Source: Amyelois transitella
Taxonomy: Eukaryota; Arthropoda; Insecta; Lepidoptera; Pyralidae
Direction: 5' to 3'
DNA: 64,000 bases
NCBI RefSeq assembly: GCF_032362555.1
Contig: NC_083531.1
Span: forward strand, 2,914,001 to 2,978,000
In this document: one piece after another, positions 1 through 10,470 of the stretch
How the letters are laid out: each line of letters starts with the position of its first letter
Position numbering within the stretch: position 1 is the first letter of the stretch
Translations under genes and position numbers: made by a program
The notes under the pieces: model-generated
Seen by the model: only the letters and a program-made list of their open reading frames with translations
Databases searched by the model: none
What the model was told of the DNA's origin: nothing

Positions 1-181
1 AAAAAAATATGGCTGAAGAAGAGCATGTATTAAAAACGAAAATACAAAAGGAAAAATTAAAATCAGTCATATGAAAGCAAGAAATATTAGAAGAGAAGCA
101 TCTTTCTTCATAATTAATTTTTAATAGTTGTGTAAGGAGATATTATATTGATATTTAGAAAATAGAAAAAAAAAATATACT

Positions 182-655
182 GGAGCTCAGGGACCTGTAC
201 AATCTGACACTAATTTGCCAAAAATAAGTACTAGCAGTGGCGTCGTAGTTCGCCTTATACCAGAAGGACTCAACTACAAACAATTTTTTGATAACTGGTA
301 CACGTCACTACCCCTTTTGACGTACCTTAACAAAAAAGTTATTTTACCAATAGGCACCATAACAGCTAATCGTATCCCAGGCTACAAGGTTCCAGTTGAA
401 AAAGATAAAAAGGCCGAGGAACTACTGTAGAAAAATTGACCACAATTGACAACACTGATATTGATATATCAGTGTTGCCAATTGTGGTCAATTTTCTGGT
501 CACTACTGATGTAGTGACCTGGTACGACAACAGAGTTGTGAACTTAGCTTCAACTTACGTTGGCAGCAAACCATCATCTGAAGTACAACGTTTCAATAAA
601 AAAGAAAAAGCATATCAAAATGTATCATCTGGAAATTGTAAACAATCAGCATGAA
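182..655 (+). pseudogene. piggyBac transposase remnant
   Basis: Plain DNA-transposon relic. The translation around 290-330 gives FDNWYTSLPLLTYL, the piggyBac second-aspartate region (family form DNWFTS). At about 505-600 it gives VVTWYDNRVVNLASTYVG, the stretch that follows in this family. The frame is interrupted near 430-435, where a 30-bp fold-back lies between the two parts. Catalytic segments before and after this piece are missing and no TTAA-flanked ends are visible. It would have encoded a cut-and-paste transposase and is now dead. Assignment to piggyBac rests on motif recognition; the subfamily is unknown. Confidence 0.7.
432..495. repeat. Fold-back hairpin, 30-bp stem
   Basis: Arms 432-461 and 466-495 are inverted copies with one mismatch, around a 4-nt loop. 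It lies inside piggyBac coding sequence, where one arm fits the protein reading and the other looks like an inverted copy of it. It is one of six such hairpins in the window. Confidence 0.9.
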
Positions 656-699
656 AACTACGGGAAGAAAAAAGATGGAGATAAAGAAATTAATGTCAT

Positions 700-1060
700 A
701 TAACAAATAGAAACAAAAAAGAAGAGACTACACAGAAAACACAAACAGCTTACAAGAGGAAAAGATGTGGGACGTGTGGCAGTAGCCGACATTAATCAGA
801 TGATGAAACATGTCCAGCAAGGAAAAAAGTGCCACTATTGCGGGAAAATAGGACACTTCAGACAATATTGCAAAACACCAAAGGGGCCTACAAAACGGAA
901 ACATGAAGAATATATAATAACCAGAGATAAAACAAACTATACTAGGGGAAAACCGCATTATGCAAAAGACAATAGATATAGAAAAGCAAAGTAGAAGTAG
1001 ACAATGTTTTTAATGTTGAAGACAATGCAACTGTCGAGTGCACGTCTTTTTCGTGATTAA
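700..1060 (+). mobile_element. Ty3/gypsy-like LTR retrotransposon fossil (gag zinc-knuckle region)
   Basis: Short broken fossil of an LTR retrotransposon. The visible part is a nucleocapsid-type zinc knuckle (CHYCGKIGHFRQYC at about 830-870), preceded by a second cysteine-rich stretch and followed by sequence like the gag-pro junction of Ty3/gypsy elements. No LTRs, protease, reverse transcriptase or integrase are attached. It is bordered by a piggyBac relic and a Helitron piece, so it is a small old scrap. Confidence 0.6.
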
Positions 1061-1064
1061 GGAG

Positions 1065-1878
1065 AAAGAGTGAGTAACATCGAGGACTTAATATCAAAAG
1101 TTTACCCTGAAATCAGCAAAATAGACTAAAAACTAAAGATCATCAATGGATGCGTCAAAGGGCAATATTGGCAGCGAGAAACAGTAGCGTGGATAATATT
1201 AATGACGTAATTTTAAGTAAACTTCCAGGAGACATAGCTACCTACACATCTATTGATAATGTAATGGATCAGGTCGATGCGGTCCATTACCCACAGGAGT
1301 TTCTTTGAACCCAAGTGGCCTTCCCCCATATGACCTCAAGTTAAAAATAGGTGCTCCAATAATTTTACTTAGAAATCTTATTTCATATAATCAAATTTCT
1401 TCGCATAAACGTGATCGTTGCAATAGTTTTGACTGGTCAAGCAGTTGGTCAAACAGTACTTATACCTCGCATCCCAATGATTCCAAATGATTTACCTTTT
1501 TATTTTAAAAGAATTCAATTTCCCGTTAAGCTATCTTTTGCCGTTACAATTAATAAATCACAGGGCAAACATTTAAACACGTAGGAATTGATTTATGTCA
1601 AGCCTGCTTTTCAATCGGCCAATTGTATGTCGCGTTGTTGTAGAGAAAACCAATATGTTTTTATGCCACAAGAAAATAAAACTAAAAACATAATTTAGAC
1701 GCAGAAGTTCTTTAAAATAATTAAACTTAAAAAATAAATTATCAAAAATATCACAGAAAATGACACTGACAAAGTCATGGGTAACAGCTATAATTTATAA
1801 AGCTGAGGAGGCTGTTCGCAAAAATAAATGATGCCCAAAATAACTATTTCTCGCGGACGAAGTCGTGGGTACAGCTAG
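1065..1878 (+). mobile_element. Helitron 3' part with PIF1-type helicase C-terminus
   Basis: Rolling-circle transposon remnant. Translated pieces match the C-terminal half of the Helitron RepHel helicase: ILAARNSSVDNINDVILSKL near 1170, SGLPPYDLKLKIGAPIILLR at about 1312-1372 (family form LKVGAPIILLRNL), then a helicase motif VI-like FAVTINKSQGK near 1540 and a C-terminal ENQYVFMPQENK. Several stops and frameshifts separate them. The element appears to end at 1875-1878 in CTAG followed by T, the usual Helitron end. The N-terminal Rep domain is missing. The helicase pieces are convincing; the exact end is less certain. Confidence 0.7.
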
Positions 1879-1889
1879 TATGATATATA

Positions 1890-2340
1890 CATCACTACGG
1901 GAGTAAAAAGACGAATTGTGGCAGCAGCATTAAACAATAGAACCCCATATGAGCTGTGGACTGGCTCTAAACCTGATATAAGTAATATAAGAATCCTCGG
2001 AAGCGCTGTAATGGTCCATGTTGCAAAAAGAAAGAAAAGAGGAAGAAATGGGACAAGTAGTCGTCCAAATGTATTTTCATTGGATATCCAGATAATATCA
2101 AGGGATACAGAGTATACAAACTAGAAACAAAAACTGCAACAACCAGTAGAGATGTGATCATCATCGAGAAGGAATCTGATCTGATCTGAAAAATCCTGAG
2201 CATCTCATCGAAATGCAAGAATCAGAATGTTGATCAGTGAAGGATAGAGAGAAGTCTAATGATCCCGAATCAAGATCTAGCCAAAGTTGGCCTGAGCCAC
2301 ATGTTTGTACATAAACACCTAGTCAAAATGAAGTATTTTA
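1890..2340 (+). mobile_element. Ty1/copia LTR retrotransposon fossil (integrase end)
   Basis: Broken fossil. The reading NNRTPYELWTGSKPDISNIR at about 1932-1991 is the hallmark of the end of copia-type integrase (family form TPYELWTGRKPNLSHLR), followed by the linker toward reverse transcriptase. It probably belongs with the reverse-transcriptase/RNase H piece of the same family at 4075-4632; other elements lie between the two. No LTRs were recognised. Confidence 0.65.
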
Positions 2341-2386
2341 AACTTTGAAATTTATTCAGGAATGGAGAATGACCCAAACCTCTAGG

Positions 2387-2484
2387 TAGAATATATTTAT
2401 CTTCAAATCCTTCCATCAAAGATCTAAAAAAAAACTAGAATATATTTATCTTCAAATCCTTCCATCAAAGATCTAAAAAAAAAC
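2387..2484 (+). repeat. Tandem duplication, 2 x 49 bp
   Basis: Positions 2387-2435 and 2436-2484 are identical 49-bp copies, each starting TAGAATATATTTATCTTC and ending in an A9-C run. They lie just upstream of the second piggyBac piece. This looks like a local replication slip rather than a functional repeat. Confidence 0.95.
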
Positions 2485-2485
2485 A

Positions 2486-2949
2486 AGGCAGAGAAGGTTT
2501 ACCCCGAGGAATGGGTAGCTGATGTTGATGGAACAGAACACGTAACTGTCATGTGGTACGACAACAAACCAGTTGTACTAACTTCATCTTTTGTGGGTCG
2601 AGAACCAAACCAATCAGTAAGGAGGTATTGCAAGAAACAAAAATAAATACATCCAAGTAACTTTACATGCAAGTAACGTAAAATTGTCAAAATATACGAG
2701 TATAACCAACTCATGGGCGGGGTGGATCTCCTTGATTCATTTTTGGGCAAATACAAAAATAAGACTTCGAACAAGGAAATGGTATTTGAGATTATTTTAC
2801 CATCTATTTGGTTATTATACAGAAGAGTTGGAGAGCAAAAAAGGACACCAACATCACTAAAACTAAAATACTTCAAATATGAGGCTGGTAAAAGTCTTTG
2901 TACGTGTCAATTACCAAAAAAAAAGCGGTTGACCGTCATCTCTGCCTGA
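2486..2949 (+). pseudogene. Second piggyBac transposase remnant
   Basis: Decayed plain DNA transposon. It reads TVMWYDNKPVVLTSSFVG at about 2547-2600 and then, in another frame, YNQLMGGVDLLDSFLGKYKN at about 2703-2762, the third catalytic aspartate region (family form YNKFMGGVDLLDS). The downstream residues (IWLLYRR) also fit PGBD-like transposases. At least one frameshift or stop lies between the two blocks. It belongs to the same broad PGBD2/3-like group as the 182-655 piece, but the two overlap in protein space and so are separate copies or a duplicated segment. Confidence 0.7.
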
Positions 2950-3084
2950 TGAATTGGAAATGAAGAGAAACAGAGCTAATACAGTGATCTCACCTCCAGT
3001 TGATGTAAGACGTGGCGGATACGAGCATTTACCAGTTTGGAGTGAAAAACGATACTTTGCCTTCTTTACAATACTCTCTATAAT

Positions 3085-3595
3085 CCTGCATACCCCTCAT
3101 ATCTGCGCAACCGCTTCACCTTTGTTTGTCCTGTCGATACTCCATGCAGGTCTCATCGTAGGACCATGCTTAAATTCCCTACGCATCGTTCGGCCACTTT
3201 CTCCAACTCCTTCTCTGTCCATGTTGTTAGATTGTGGAACTCACTGCCTCCTGAGATACGTGACTCTAAATCACTGTCCCAATTTAAAAAAATAATTAAA
3301 ATTTATTACCTCTCCAAGTCTTGCTAATTTGGTATATATTGTATTTAAGTTTATTATTTTGTATTTATATATGTATTTTATTATATTTTATTTATGTATT
3401 TGTTTATGTATGTCTATTATTAGTTGTGTGAGTGGAGTACACGCCTGTCACCCTTTCCATCATGTCTCCTATCTCGGGTCTGCTGGAAGAGATTTCTTTT
3501 GAAATAAGCAGAAACTTTGTAATTTTGTTTCTTGTGTTTATCAGTCTGGATGTTTTCTGTGTACATAAATTAGTAAATAAATAAATAAATAACGA
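3085..3595 (+). mobile_element. LINE 3' end (Jockey/CR1-like)
   Basis: Non-LTR retrotransposon 3' end. From 3091 to a stop at 3325-3327 the frame reads the C-terminus of a Jockey/CR1-group reverse transcriptase, including the typical VVRLWNSLPPEIRDSKSLSQ and a terminal KIIKIYYLSKSC. A 3' UTR of about 250 bp follows and ends in an (AAAT)n tail near 3572-3592. All upstream reverse-transcriptase and endonuclease domains are missing, as expected from 5' truncation during target-primed insertion. The clade cannot be fixed from this short end. Confidence 0.75.
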
Positions 3596-4074
3596 TTTTA
3601 TCGCTCGCATCGCATTAGCTAGATCAATGAGCATAGTAGTAAATCGGATAAAATAGTGGCTAATTGTAGATCGCCAGAGAGTCTAACAATCAACTCCGAC
3701 TCCCCAAGGGGAGTATAGGAAGACCTGACGTCGCCTACAGCCAGCAGGTCAAGAGGAAAGAAACCTCAAGAAACAGCAAGGAAACAGTGTCAGTGACAGT
3801 GTTTTTGGGGAATTGTTGTGCCCGCCCGATAACGCCGCTATCTCGCCGGGGCTTGCTACAAATAGTCAACACTCCCTTGTTTCATTTGTACAACCTATCG
3901 TGTTTCTTGACGGCCCCAGGCTCTACCGCGTCGCGACATCCGCGATCCTGCGACTCCCCACGTTTCCACGGGTACTAGGTACAAAAGAACTGGCGGTGAC
4001 AGCGTAATCAGCACAAAACAGTGAAGGTGTGCGTCTACAGTCCCGCACAATTATGGTTGTCTATTACCAGAGAT
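3596..4074. other. Unassigned stretch, no gene seen
   Basis: GC-richer sequence (about 3660-4020) between a LINE tail and a copia fossil. It has only short open frames without recognisable motifs. It could be a LINE or retrotransposon untranslated region, but nothing in it shows that. Confidence 0.4.
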
Positions 4075-4632
4075 AATAATGTTGACGTTAACGCCTAATA
4101 ACGTCTTTAAAACTAAGGTAGATGAAAAAGGTGAAGTAACAAAATATATTGCACAGCTGGTAGTAAAAGGATGTTCTCAAAAGAAAGAAATAGATTACAA
4201 ATTATGATAAAAATAAAATTATGCAAGACATATCAAGAAGCAATTGGTTGCTGATTGTATATTTCACAAATTACTTGACCAGACATTAGCTTAGTCATTA
4301 ATTTGTTAAGTAAATATAACAACAAACCGGAGATGCAGCATTGGCTGGCAATTAAGAGAGTTATAAGATACCTAAAAGGCACACTGGATTATAAACTCAT
4401 CCATAAGCAAAATCCTGAAGAAGTTATTACTCGTGATGCCGACTGGGCGAATTCTGAAGACGTAGATGCTCATGTTCGGGTTACAAATTCTTGTTTGGCG
4501 TCTCGAATTCCAGCTAATGGATCCTCCATTAGCTGGAATTCGAGACGCCAAACCACTGTGGCTCTATCCACAACTGAAGCGGAATACATGTCCCTATCAG
4601 CATGTGTTCAAGAAGTTTTTATTGAGTGGTAA
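4075..4632 (+). mobile_element. Ty1/copia LTR retrotransposon fossil (reverse transcriptase start and RNase H)
   Basis: Broken fossil of the copia family. The first part reads VFKTKVDEKGEVTKYIAQLV, the conserved start of copia reverse transcriptase. The part after 4303 reads the RNase H end, including HWLAIKRVIRYLKGTLDYKL and the typical ALSTTEAEYMSLS. The central polymerase core is missing. The region also holds a perfect inverted repeat at 4493-4553. It is clearly old and incomplete, and no LTRs were identified. Confidence 0.75.
4493..4553. repeat. Fold-back hairpin, perfect 29-bp stem
   Basis: Arms 4493-4521 and 4525-4553 are perfect inverted copies around a 3-nt loop (TCC). It lies inside the copia fossil. 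The stem is long and loop-poor enough to form a cruciform, and it belongs to the same class as the other short hairpins in the window. Confidence 0.95.
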
Positions 4633-4762
4633 AAAAGAAACAACGCTGCCGTAAGGTAAGATTTGGTTTTATTGTATTATTTTATTACTTGTCAACTTAT
4701 TTCAATTAAATTTTACCATGTACCATTTTATTTCCAAAAAAACTAAAGACAGATAAAACACT

Positions 4763-4986
4763 GTTGATTTAAGATGGTCGTACCTCACATTCCAATTCGA
4801 TAGATTTGTTAGACTTTGCCAATGAGAACGATGTTATTATTTTATATTTACCCAAGCCACACAACACAAGCTCTTCAACCTCTAGATCGCACTTTTTTCA
4901 AACCCTTGAAAACCTTTTATAATCAGGAAGCAAATGCATGGATCTTGAGAAACAAAACCGGAACTTTAACGAGTCTACAGGTTCGA
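4763..4986 (+). pseudogene. pogo-type transposase piece A
   Basis: Relic of a Tc1/mariner-superfamily pogo (Tigger/jerky-like) transposase. It reads DGRTSHSNSIDLLDFANEND, the second catalytic aspartate region, followed after a frameshift near 4855 by SHTTQALQPLDRTFFKPLK, the family HT..LQPLD motif. It stops abruptly at about 4986. Piece C (6260-6410) continues with exactly the protein segment expected next, so pieces A and C are probably one copy split by piece B. Confidence 0.7.
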
Positions 4987-4989
4987 TAA

Positions 4990-6025
4990 TTAATGGGGAA
5001 AAGCTACAATTGTGGGAAATGCGACATCCAGTTTCATGAAGAATCCCAGACTGATATGGGTTTCATGTTTCGGTGCGAAATCATGAAAGCCACATCAGTC
5101 TGGGAGCATACGAACTTTTCCGAGAACACGGCTTGCACGTTCTTTCCTTGCCACCCCACGTATCTCACAAAATGCAGCCATTGGATCTTACAATATTCAG
5201 CTCGCTGAAAATGGCCTACAATAAAGAATGTGAGCTCTACATGGTAAACAATCCAGGGAAAAAAATAAGCCAATACGAGGTTGGAGAACTCTACACCAAG
5301 GCATTTAATAAAACAGCTAACATAAGCAAAGCTATCAGTGAATTCAGAGCTGCTGGAATTTATCCTATCGACCCTGACAGATTTAGGGACAGCTTTGAAT
5401 GCTCACTGTATGCACAAACCGATATCAATCAAACTCAAGCAAGCAGTGCTTTGGAAACAACACCTGCGCAAAATTTAGCTGGGCCTATTGATACAGCCAG
5501 ACTGAGCCAGACACCGCCAATGCAAACACAGGTTACGACCATCACTCCGATTCCGGAAAATGACAACTATTTGAATGCTACTGCCATATGCACTCCTCCT
5601 TCGCCATCCACCCCTGTGCCACTCACTGAAGTAACTAATGTGCTTATCATACCTCAAACACGCACATCCTCTAGACGACATAATAAGAAACATTCTCAAA
5701 TTTTGTCCAGCAAACTAATCAAAACTAAGTTAGAAGAGAAAAAGAAAAGACAGAGTACAAGAAATTCTAAAAAAGAGAAAAATCCCACCAAAAAAACAGA
5801 AAAAAAGAAATCACAGAAGATGGTTTCAGCTAAAGGTAAAGGAGTCAAAAATTTAAAGAAGGCTTTAGGAGATGAAAAAGATGAAGAGTATTTTTGTATT
5901 ATGTGCAATGACAAATATGAGTCACCACCAACAGAAGATTGGATAATGTGCTCAATTTGTAAGCTTTGGGCACACGAACAATGCACTTCTGGTGAGACCG
6001 GCAAAGGTTACATAATTATGTGATT
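4990..6025 (+). pseudogene. pogo-type transposase piece B with C-terminal PHD finger
   Basis: The frame 5073-6023 encodes about 300 residues. It begins with the end of the DDE_1 domain (NHESHISLGAYEL, then SHKMQPLDLTIFSSLK), continues through a helical tail (FRAAGIYPIDPDRF), then a long Thr/Pro-rich and Lys-rich linker. It ends in a PHD-like Cys4-His-Cys zinc finger (CIMCNDKYESPPTEDWIMC, then CKLWAHEQC), which lacks its last ligands. Pogo-like transposases with a terminal zinc finger are known in insects. The N-terminal CENP-B helix-turn-helix and the first catalytic residues are missing, so it is inactive. The tail may have read histone marks or supported DNA binding; that is inference. Confidence 0.75.
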
Positions 6026-6414
6026 TGTGTAAAGGAAAGAAATTATAATGTAATTGTAACTGTTTCAAACGCCATTTCTATTTACCCCCTACCATTCTCA
6101 TTTGCCCCGCGGACTTATCTTAATACCCCATAGGGTGTCGGGTAAATCGAAACGGCGAGGTTTTTTGTATTCCTTTATTGTTCCAACAAAACGTTGATTA
6201 TCAAGAGATTTTTTGTCAGTTATAAATAGAAAGATAAGTAATTTCTTTTTTCAAGACTTCAATTTGGTAACGTACATAATAAACCTTGGAAAAAAGCCGC
6301 ATCCAGTGAAAATGCTATGTCAAGATTTAGAGCTACAGGAGTTTTCTCACTAAATCCAGGTGCTATTCCAGAACACGCCTTTAGTGGAGAGCCTATAGTT
6401 TCAGTTGGTATTGA

Positions 6415-6672
6415 CATACATACATATAATCACGTCTAAATCCCTTGCGGGGTAGACAGAGCCAACAGTCTTGTAAAGACTGATAAGCCACGTTCAGCTA
6501 TTTGGCTTTAAATATAGAATTAAGATTCAAATAGTGACAGGTTGCTAGCCCATCACCCAAAAAAGAATCCCAAGTTTGTAAGCCTATCCCTTCGTCGTCT
6601 TTTACGACATCCATGGGAAAGAGATAGAGTGGTCTTATTCTTTTTTGTATTGGTGCCGGGAACCACACGGCA
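6415..6672 (-). repeat. SINE with ATGTATG tail, copy 1
   Basis: Short interspersed element read on the minus strand. It starts TGCCGTGTGGTTCCCGGCAC near 6672, runs through GGACCACT, TCCCATGGATGTCGTAAAAG and CAGTCTTTACAAGACTG, and ends at the left in an (ATGT)n tail. Three more copies lie within 3.5 kb. It interrupts pogo piece C, with a possible imperfect TTGGTAT(T/C)GAC repeat on either side. Confidence 0.85.
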
Positions 6673-6736
6673 TATGACGATATATTGGTATCGACGATAG
6701 CATTGAATCTAAATTATTAACTAATGCTGATCCTGG

Positions 6737-6802
6737 TCTAAGTACATCGAAAAAACAGTCATCATTTTATCAAATGATGACTGTTTTTTCGATGTACTTA
6801 GA
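6737..6802. repeat. Fold-back hairpin, perfect 31-bp stem
   Basis: Arms 6737-6767 and 6772-6802 are exact inverted copies around the loop TATC. It lies within pogo piece C coding sequence. Confidence 0.95.
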
Positions 6803-7006
6803 GTAACCGACACCAATGAGAGTTTTAAATGAAATATCACCATTGCCCAAAACAATTCAAGAAGTACGTAAACATGCCAAGCAAAAAAGGTGAGTATTCT
6901 ATTGACTTCTGAGGAACATATAGAGAGCCGTAGAATAAAACGAATCTAACAGTTTTTCATCTAGGCTTGCTTTGACTTTCAAATTAAAAAAAAAAGAATG
7001 ACTTAC

Positions 7007-10000
7007 GAAAATTTCTCCTCGCACTGATCACAGTAAAACCAAATGGGATACTTCTTGGACCGGCACTCATCGCCCTCCTGATGGGACTTTAGGAACCGCA
7101 GATATCGGCTAGTGTAACCGCAGACCGTGCAGTAGTAAGCCCTGAAAATAACTTCGATGAATGAGTGAGAGTGAAATAAAAAAACCTAAAACAAAATGGC
7201 GTCCGTAAGTAGGTACAATAGCAGACAGTTAAAGTAAAACAATACAACATACATACATACATATGGTCACGTCTACATCCCTTGCGGGGTAGACAGAGCC
7301 AACAGTCTTGAAAAGACTGAATGGCCACGTTCAGGTATTTGGCTTAATGATAGAATTGAGATTCAAATATGTAGTGACAGGTTGCTAACCCATCGCCTAA
7401 AAAAGAATCCCAAGTTTGTAAGCCTATCCCTTAGTCGCCTTTTACGACATCCATGGTAAAGAGATAGAGTGGTCCTATTCTTTTTTGTATTGCTGCCTGG
7501 AGCCACACGGCACGCTCGCTCGCTTCATCCTCATTCATAACTTTACTAATTCATAAAATTTATATGCATTGAAGTATTCTACACTCTACACTGGACTGGA
7601 CTTACATGAAATGATGCAGATAATGATCCAAAACAGTTCTTTTATCACAGAATCTCTGGTCACATATACTACAAACTTCTAATCCTTGCCTCTGTGAATA
7701 AAAAACATTAAATATAAATAACTGGAAGCCGCCCGCGATTTCGTCCGCGCGAAAACCCGCGGTTGGTCCGGGATAAAAAGTAGCCTATTTGTTATTCTGG
7801 GTCTTCAGCTACCTACATACCAAATTTCATCATAATCGGTTCATTAGTGCCGTGTGGTTCCCGGCACCATTAGAGGAAAGAATAGGACCACTCCATCTCT
7901 TTCCCATGGATGTCGTAAAATGCGACTAAGGGATAGTCTTATAAACTTGGGATTCTTCTTCTAGGCGATGGGCACAGTAATATCAATACTATCAGTAAGC
8001 CCAAAAGCTGATCGTTTGAAGACTGTTAGCTTTAACTACCCCTACAAGGGATAAGGAGGTGATTATATGTAATGTATGTATCGGTTTATTAGTAGGAAAG
8101 TACAAACAAAAAGACACAAATCACTACAATCAAGGGAAGCCTTATATTGGATCATGATTACACTTTCAGTTGCTTGTGTGCAGGTTAACCTACAATGTTT
8201 TCTTTCACCGTAAGGGCATCAGTTAGCACACAAACTAATATACCTCAGATATTAGTCATTGATACATAGCTGAGGTAGGAATTTAACTTGTTATAAAAAT
8301 AAAACATTTAAATTACCTCGTCATGTTTCATCAAATGTTCAGTGTATTGATTCACATCATCAAATCCATACACACATTTCTCACATTTAAAATAAGCGTT
8401 CTTATAAATATTGTTCTCCCTCTCCTCTTCCAACATCTGTTGCAACTCCTCTATGCTTATTCTCTTTCTAGAAACTTTACAGCGTTCCAATACTTTACGT
8501 TTCGGTATATCAAAAGCTTTATTGTACTGGTAAGGTATTAATTCATTATTATCTTCATCATTGTGACCAGACATCGGACGCACTTGTTCAAATTCATCAA
8601 GTTCATCTTTATTTTTATTTTTGTGTGCATCATCAGTCTTATACATTGAATTGCTTTCAATCAGATAAGGCTTAGTTCCCAAGGCTACATTTAAACGATC
8701 TTCACCATAGAGTTCATTACATGATAATTCTTCATCAACATCTAAATCTTGATACTCTATCTCTTCATAGTATATGTTGTTGACATGATTTTGTTCATAA
8801 TCATCATTCTCGTTCAATACTTCATCACTATCATCATTTTTAAACTGTATTCGGCTCGATTGGTCTTCGGTGACTATTTTGACACCATCAACCATTAGTT
8901 CCCATTTCAAGTTTGAGATTGACTTGATAGAAGTCTAAAGGGGATCCGAATAAAAAAATTTATTAATAATACATATAATTGGGGCAAAAATATTTGTTTT
9001 TGTATCAATGTATGTTTGTAACATGATAACTTTTGATTTTAATGAAATTTACATGTATGAATGTTAGAATCTGTCAAGAATTTTAATTAGTTAAGTAGTC
9101 TTTGAGATATTCACAATTTTGTAAGAATTTAAATGTTTATAAGATTAAGTTCATGGTGGAAGACAATAAAATAACTTTTGCTCAAGATATCTTCATTAAA
9201 TATGCATGCCAATTTTGTTTTATTAAAGTTATGTTGATGTCATTAAGTGATAACTTGTATCCAATTTTGAAATTGAATCTATAACATCAATGTTTTGACG
9301 GCCTCTGTGGCGCAGCTGTAGTATGCATGTCTGTGATCCTAGGTTCAAATCCCGACCAGGGCATGATGAGAAAAGAACTATTTCTGATTGGCCTGGGTCT
9401 TGGATGTTTACCTATATAAGTATTTATTATTATTATAAAATATACATAGTATTGTTGAGTTAGTATCTCGTAACACAAGTCTCGAACTCACTTTGAGGCT
9501 AACTCAATCAGTGTAATTAGTCAAAAACAAAAAAAAAATGTAAATCACTCACCATGTGACCTTCCAAGAACCTGGTAAACATTTGTTGGGCCTGCAATGC
9601 TTTTTTTCTGAACTTGACAAACTTCTTCACTGTAGAAGCACATTCCCAACATAACTTGTTTTTATTTATATTTAACTAGAAAATACATTTAAGGCATTAG
9701 CTTTGAGATAATTTAGAATAGAACCACTCTATATCTTTTCGATGGATTTTGTGAAAGGTGACTAAGGGTACTTATAAACTTGGAATTCCTCTTGTAGGCG
9801 AAGGGCTAGCAACCTGTCACTATTGAATCTCAATTCCATCATTAGGCAGCAGCGGCATACAGCTCAACATGACTTTCAGTCTTTTCAAAACTGTTGATTC
9901 TGTGTATCCGCCTGTTAGGATATAGCCGTGACTTTTTTAATTACATCCTCACCTCTCTGGAGAACAGCCCAAGGTATGGCTTTGACCATAGAACCTGGAC

Positions 10001-10470
10001 TGGGTGAATCAGGTTTTTACACCAAGCAACACCCATCCTACCTCCGCAGCCTTTGCAAGGGCATCTAATCGATATTGGATCAATCATGGTTATACATCCA
10101 GTCTGAAAGTGTGGGGATATTTTCCATCACTGGTACATAATTTGTACATAGCCAAGATGCGATTTGAACCAGTGTCTTTGCGAATAAAGCACCTTACCGA
10201 TTCGACCTCCGACGCTGTACTTCAAACTTAATTTGTTGACTATTACTGTCAACTATAAATTGTGTATAAATCATGCTCAAGCTTATTCTTGATGCTTGAA
10301 TCAGGGTTATTACCTCTTTTAAAAAGTATTTATTTAAAGAAGGTACTTACTTGTAAATGAGGCAATAATTCTTGAATTTGTGGAATGTCCTGAATAAGAT
10401 TTAACTCACGATCACTTGCGAGACAAATCACACAGACTATTTCATTGAGATAATTATTCAATTCATCCAT
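7007..10470 (-). CDS. ZAD-C2H2 zinc-finger protein, five exons, 3' end outside what can be followed
   Basis: The only clear ordinary host gene. Five minus-strand exons join with consistent phases and GT-AG borders: 10470-10351 (ATG, 40 codons), 9675-9553 (41 codons), 8934-8317 (206 codons), 7691-7606, and 7141-7007 (ends in phase 2, so at least one more exon is needed). Exons 1-2 form a ZAD domain (VCVICLASD in exon 1, LCWECASTVKKFVKFRKKA in exon 2: two CxxC zinc pairs). Exon 3 is a long acidic linker ending in a C2H2 finger (CEKC...H-x3-H) right at the splice site. Exon 4 is one finger (CSIC...HYLHH). Exon 5 holds a C2HC-like finger (CTVC...H-x5-C) and starts another (YCDQC). ZAD proteins are insect nuclear transcription or chromatin regulators that dimerise through the ZAD. 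The target is unknown. SINEs occupy introns 2-4. No further exon was found between 7000 and the left edge. Confidence 0.85.
7248..7512 (-). repeat. SINE with ATGTATG tail, copy 2
   Basis: Closely matches copy 1 in the same orientation: minus-strand head at 7512 and tail (ACAT)n at 7248-7263. It lies in intron 4 of the zinc-finger gene. The block TCTGTCTACCCCGCAAGGG next to the tail is well preserved. Confidence 0.85.
7725..7846 (+). repeat. Lepidopteran interspersed repeat fragment (CCCGCGATTTCGTCCGCG type)
   Basis: Contains CCGCCCGCGATTTCGTCCGC, then AAAAAGTAGCCTA and CTACATACCAAATTTCATC, a sequence scattered through many moth and butterfly genomes, probably a LINE or Helitron end. SINE copy 3 begins directly after it. 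Confidence 0.6.
7847..8081 (+). repeat. SINE with ATGTATG tail, copy 3
   Basis: Plus-strand copy: head GTGCCGTGTGGTTCCCGGCA at 7847, tail TGATTATATGTAATGTATG near 8060-8081. It is more diverged than copies 1 and 2 in its middle part. It lies in intron 3 of the zinc-finger gene. Confidence 0.8.
9300..9535 (+). repeat. tRNA-derived SINE
   Basis: Starts GCCTCTGTGGCGCAGCTGTA, which is tRNA-like and contains a pol III A box (TGGCGCAGCTG). A B box follows (GGTTCAAATCC at about 9343), then a non-tRNA body (TGATTGGCCTGGGTCTTGGA ... GAGTTAGTATCTCGTAACAC) and an A-rich end near 9528. It lies in intron 2 of the zinc-finger gene. It is a retroposon, not a functional tRNA: no cloverleaf 3' half is present. 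Confidence 0.85.
9715..9938 (+). repeat. SINE with ATGTATG tail, copy 4 (diverged)
   Basis: Recognised from AGAACCACTCTATATCTTTT, AGGCGAAGGGCTAGCAACCT, CAATTCCATCATTA and CAGTCTTTTCAAAACTG in the same order as in the other copies. Head and tail are worn, and it is the oldest of the four. It lies in intron 1 of the zinc-finger gene. Confidence 0.75.

Larger units (their letters stand above)
6260..6895 (+). pseudogene. pogo-type transposase piece C, split by a SINE
   Basis: Positions 6265-6410 read HNKPWKKAASSENAMSRFRA and then TGVFSLNPGAIPEHAF, a pogo transposase segment just after the LQPLD block. After a SINE (6415-6672) related C-terminal sequence resumes and ends near 6820-6890 as ISPLPKTIQEVRKHAKQKR, the basic tail common in these transposases. 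A 31-bp fold-back lies at 6737-6802. Joined to piece A it gives a colinear pogo tail, which supports the idea that piece B is an insertion. Confidence 0.65.

Noticed and set aside
4493-4553. Hairpins as transcription terminators
   Set aside because: This is eukaryotic DNA; the hairpins lie inside old elements with no T-run or gene end, and arms match by duplication.
9300-9375. A tRNA gene
   Set aside because: It has A and B boxes but no acceptor pairing or 3' half; it continues into a SINE body with an A-rich tail.
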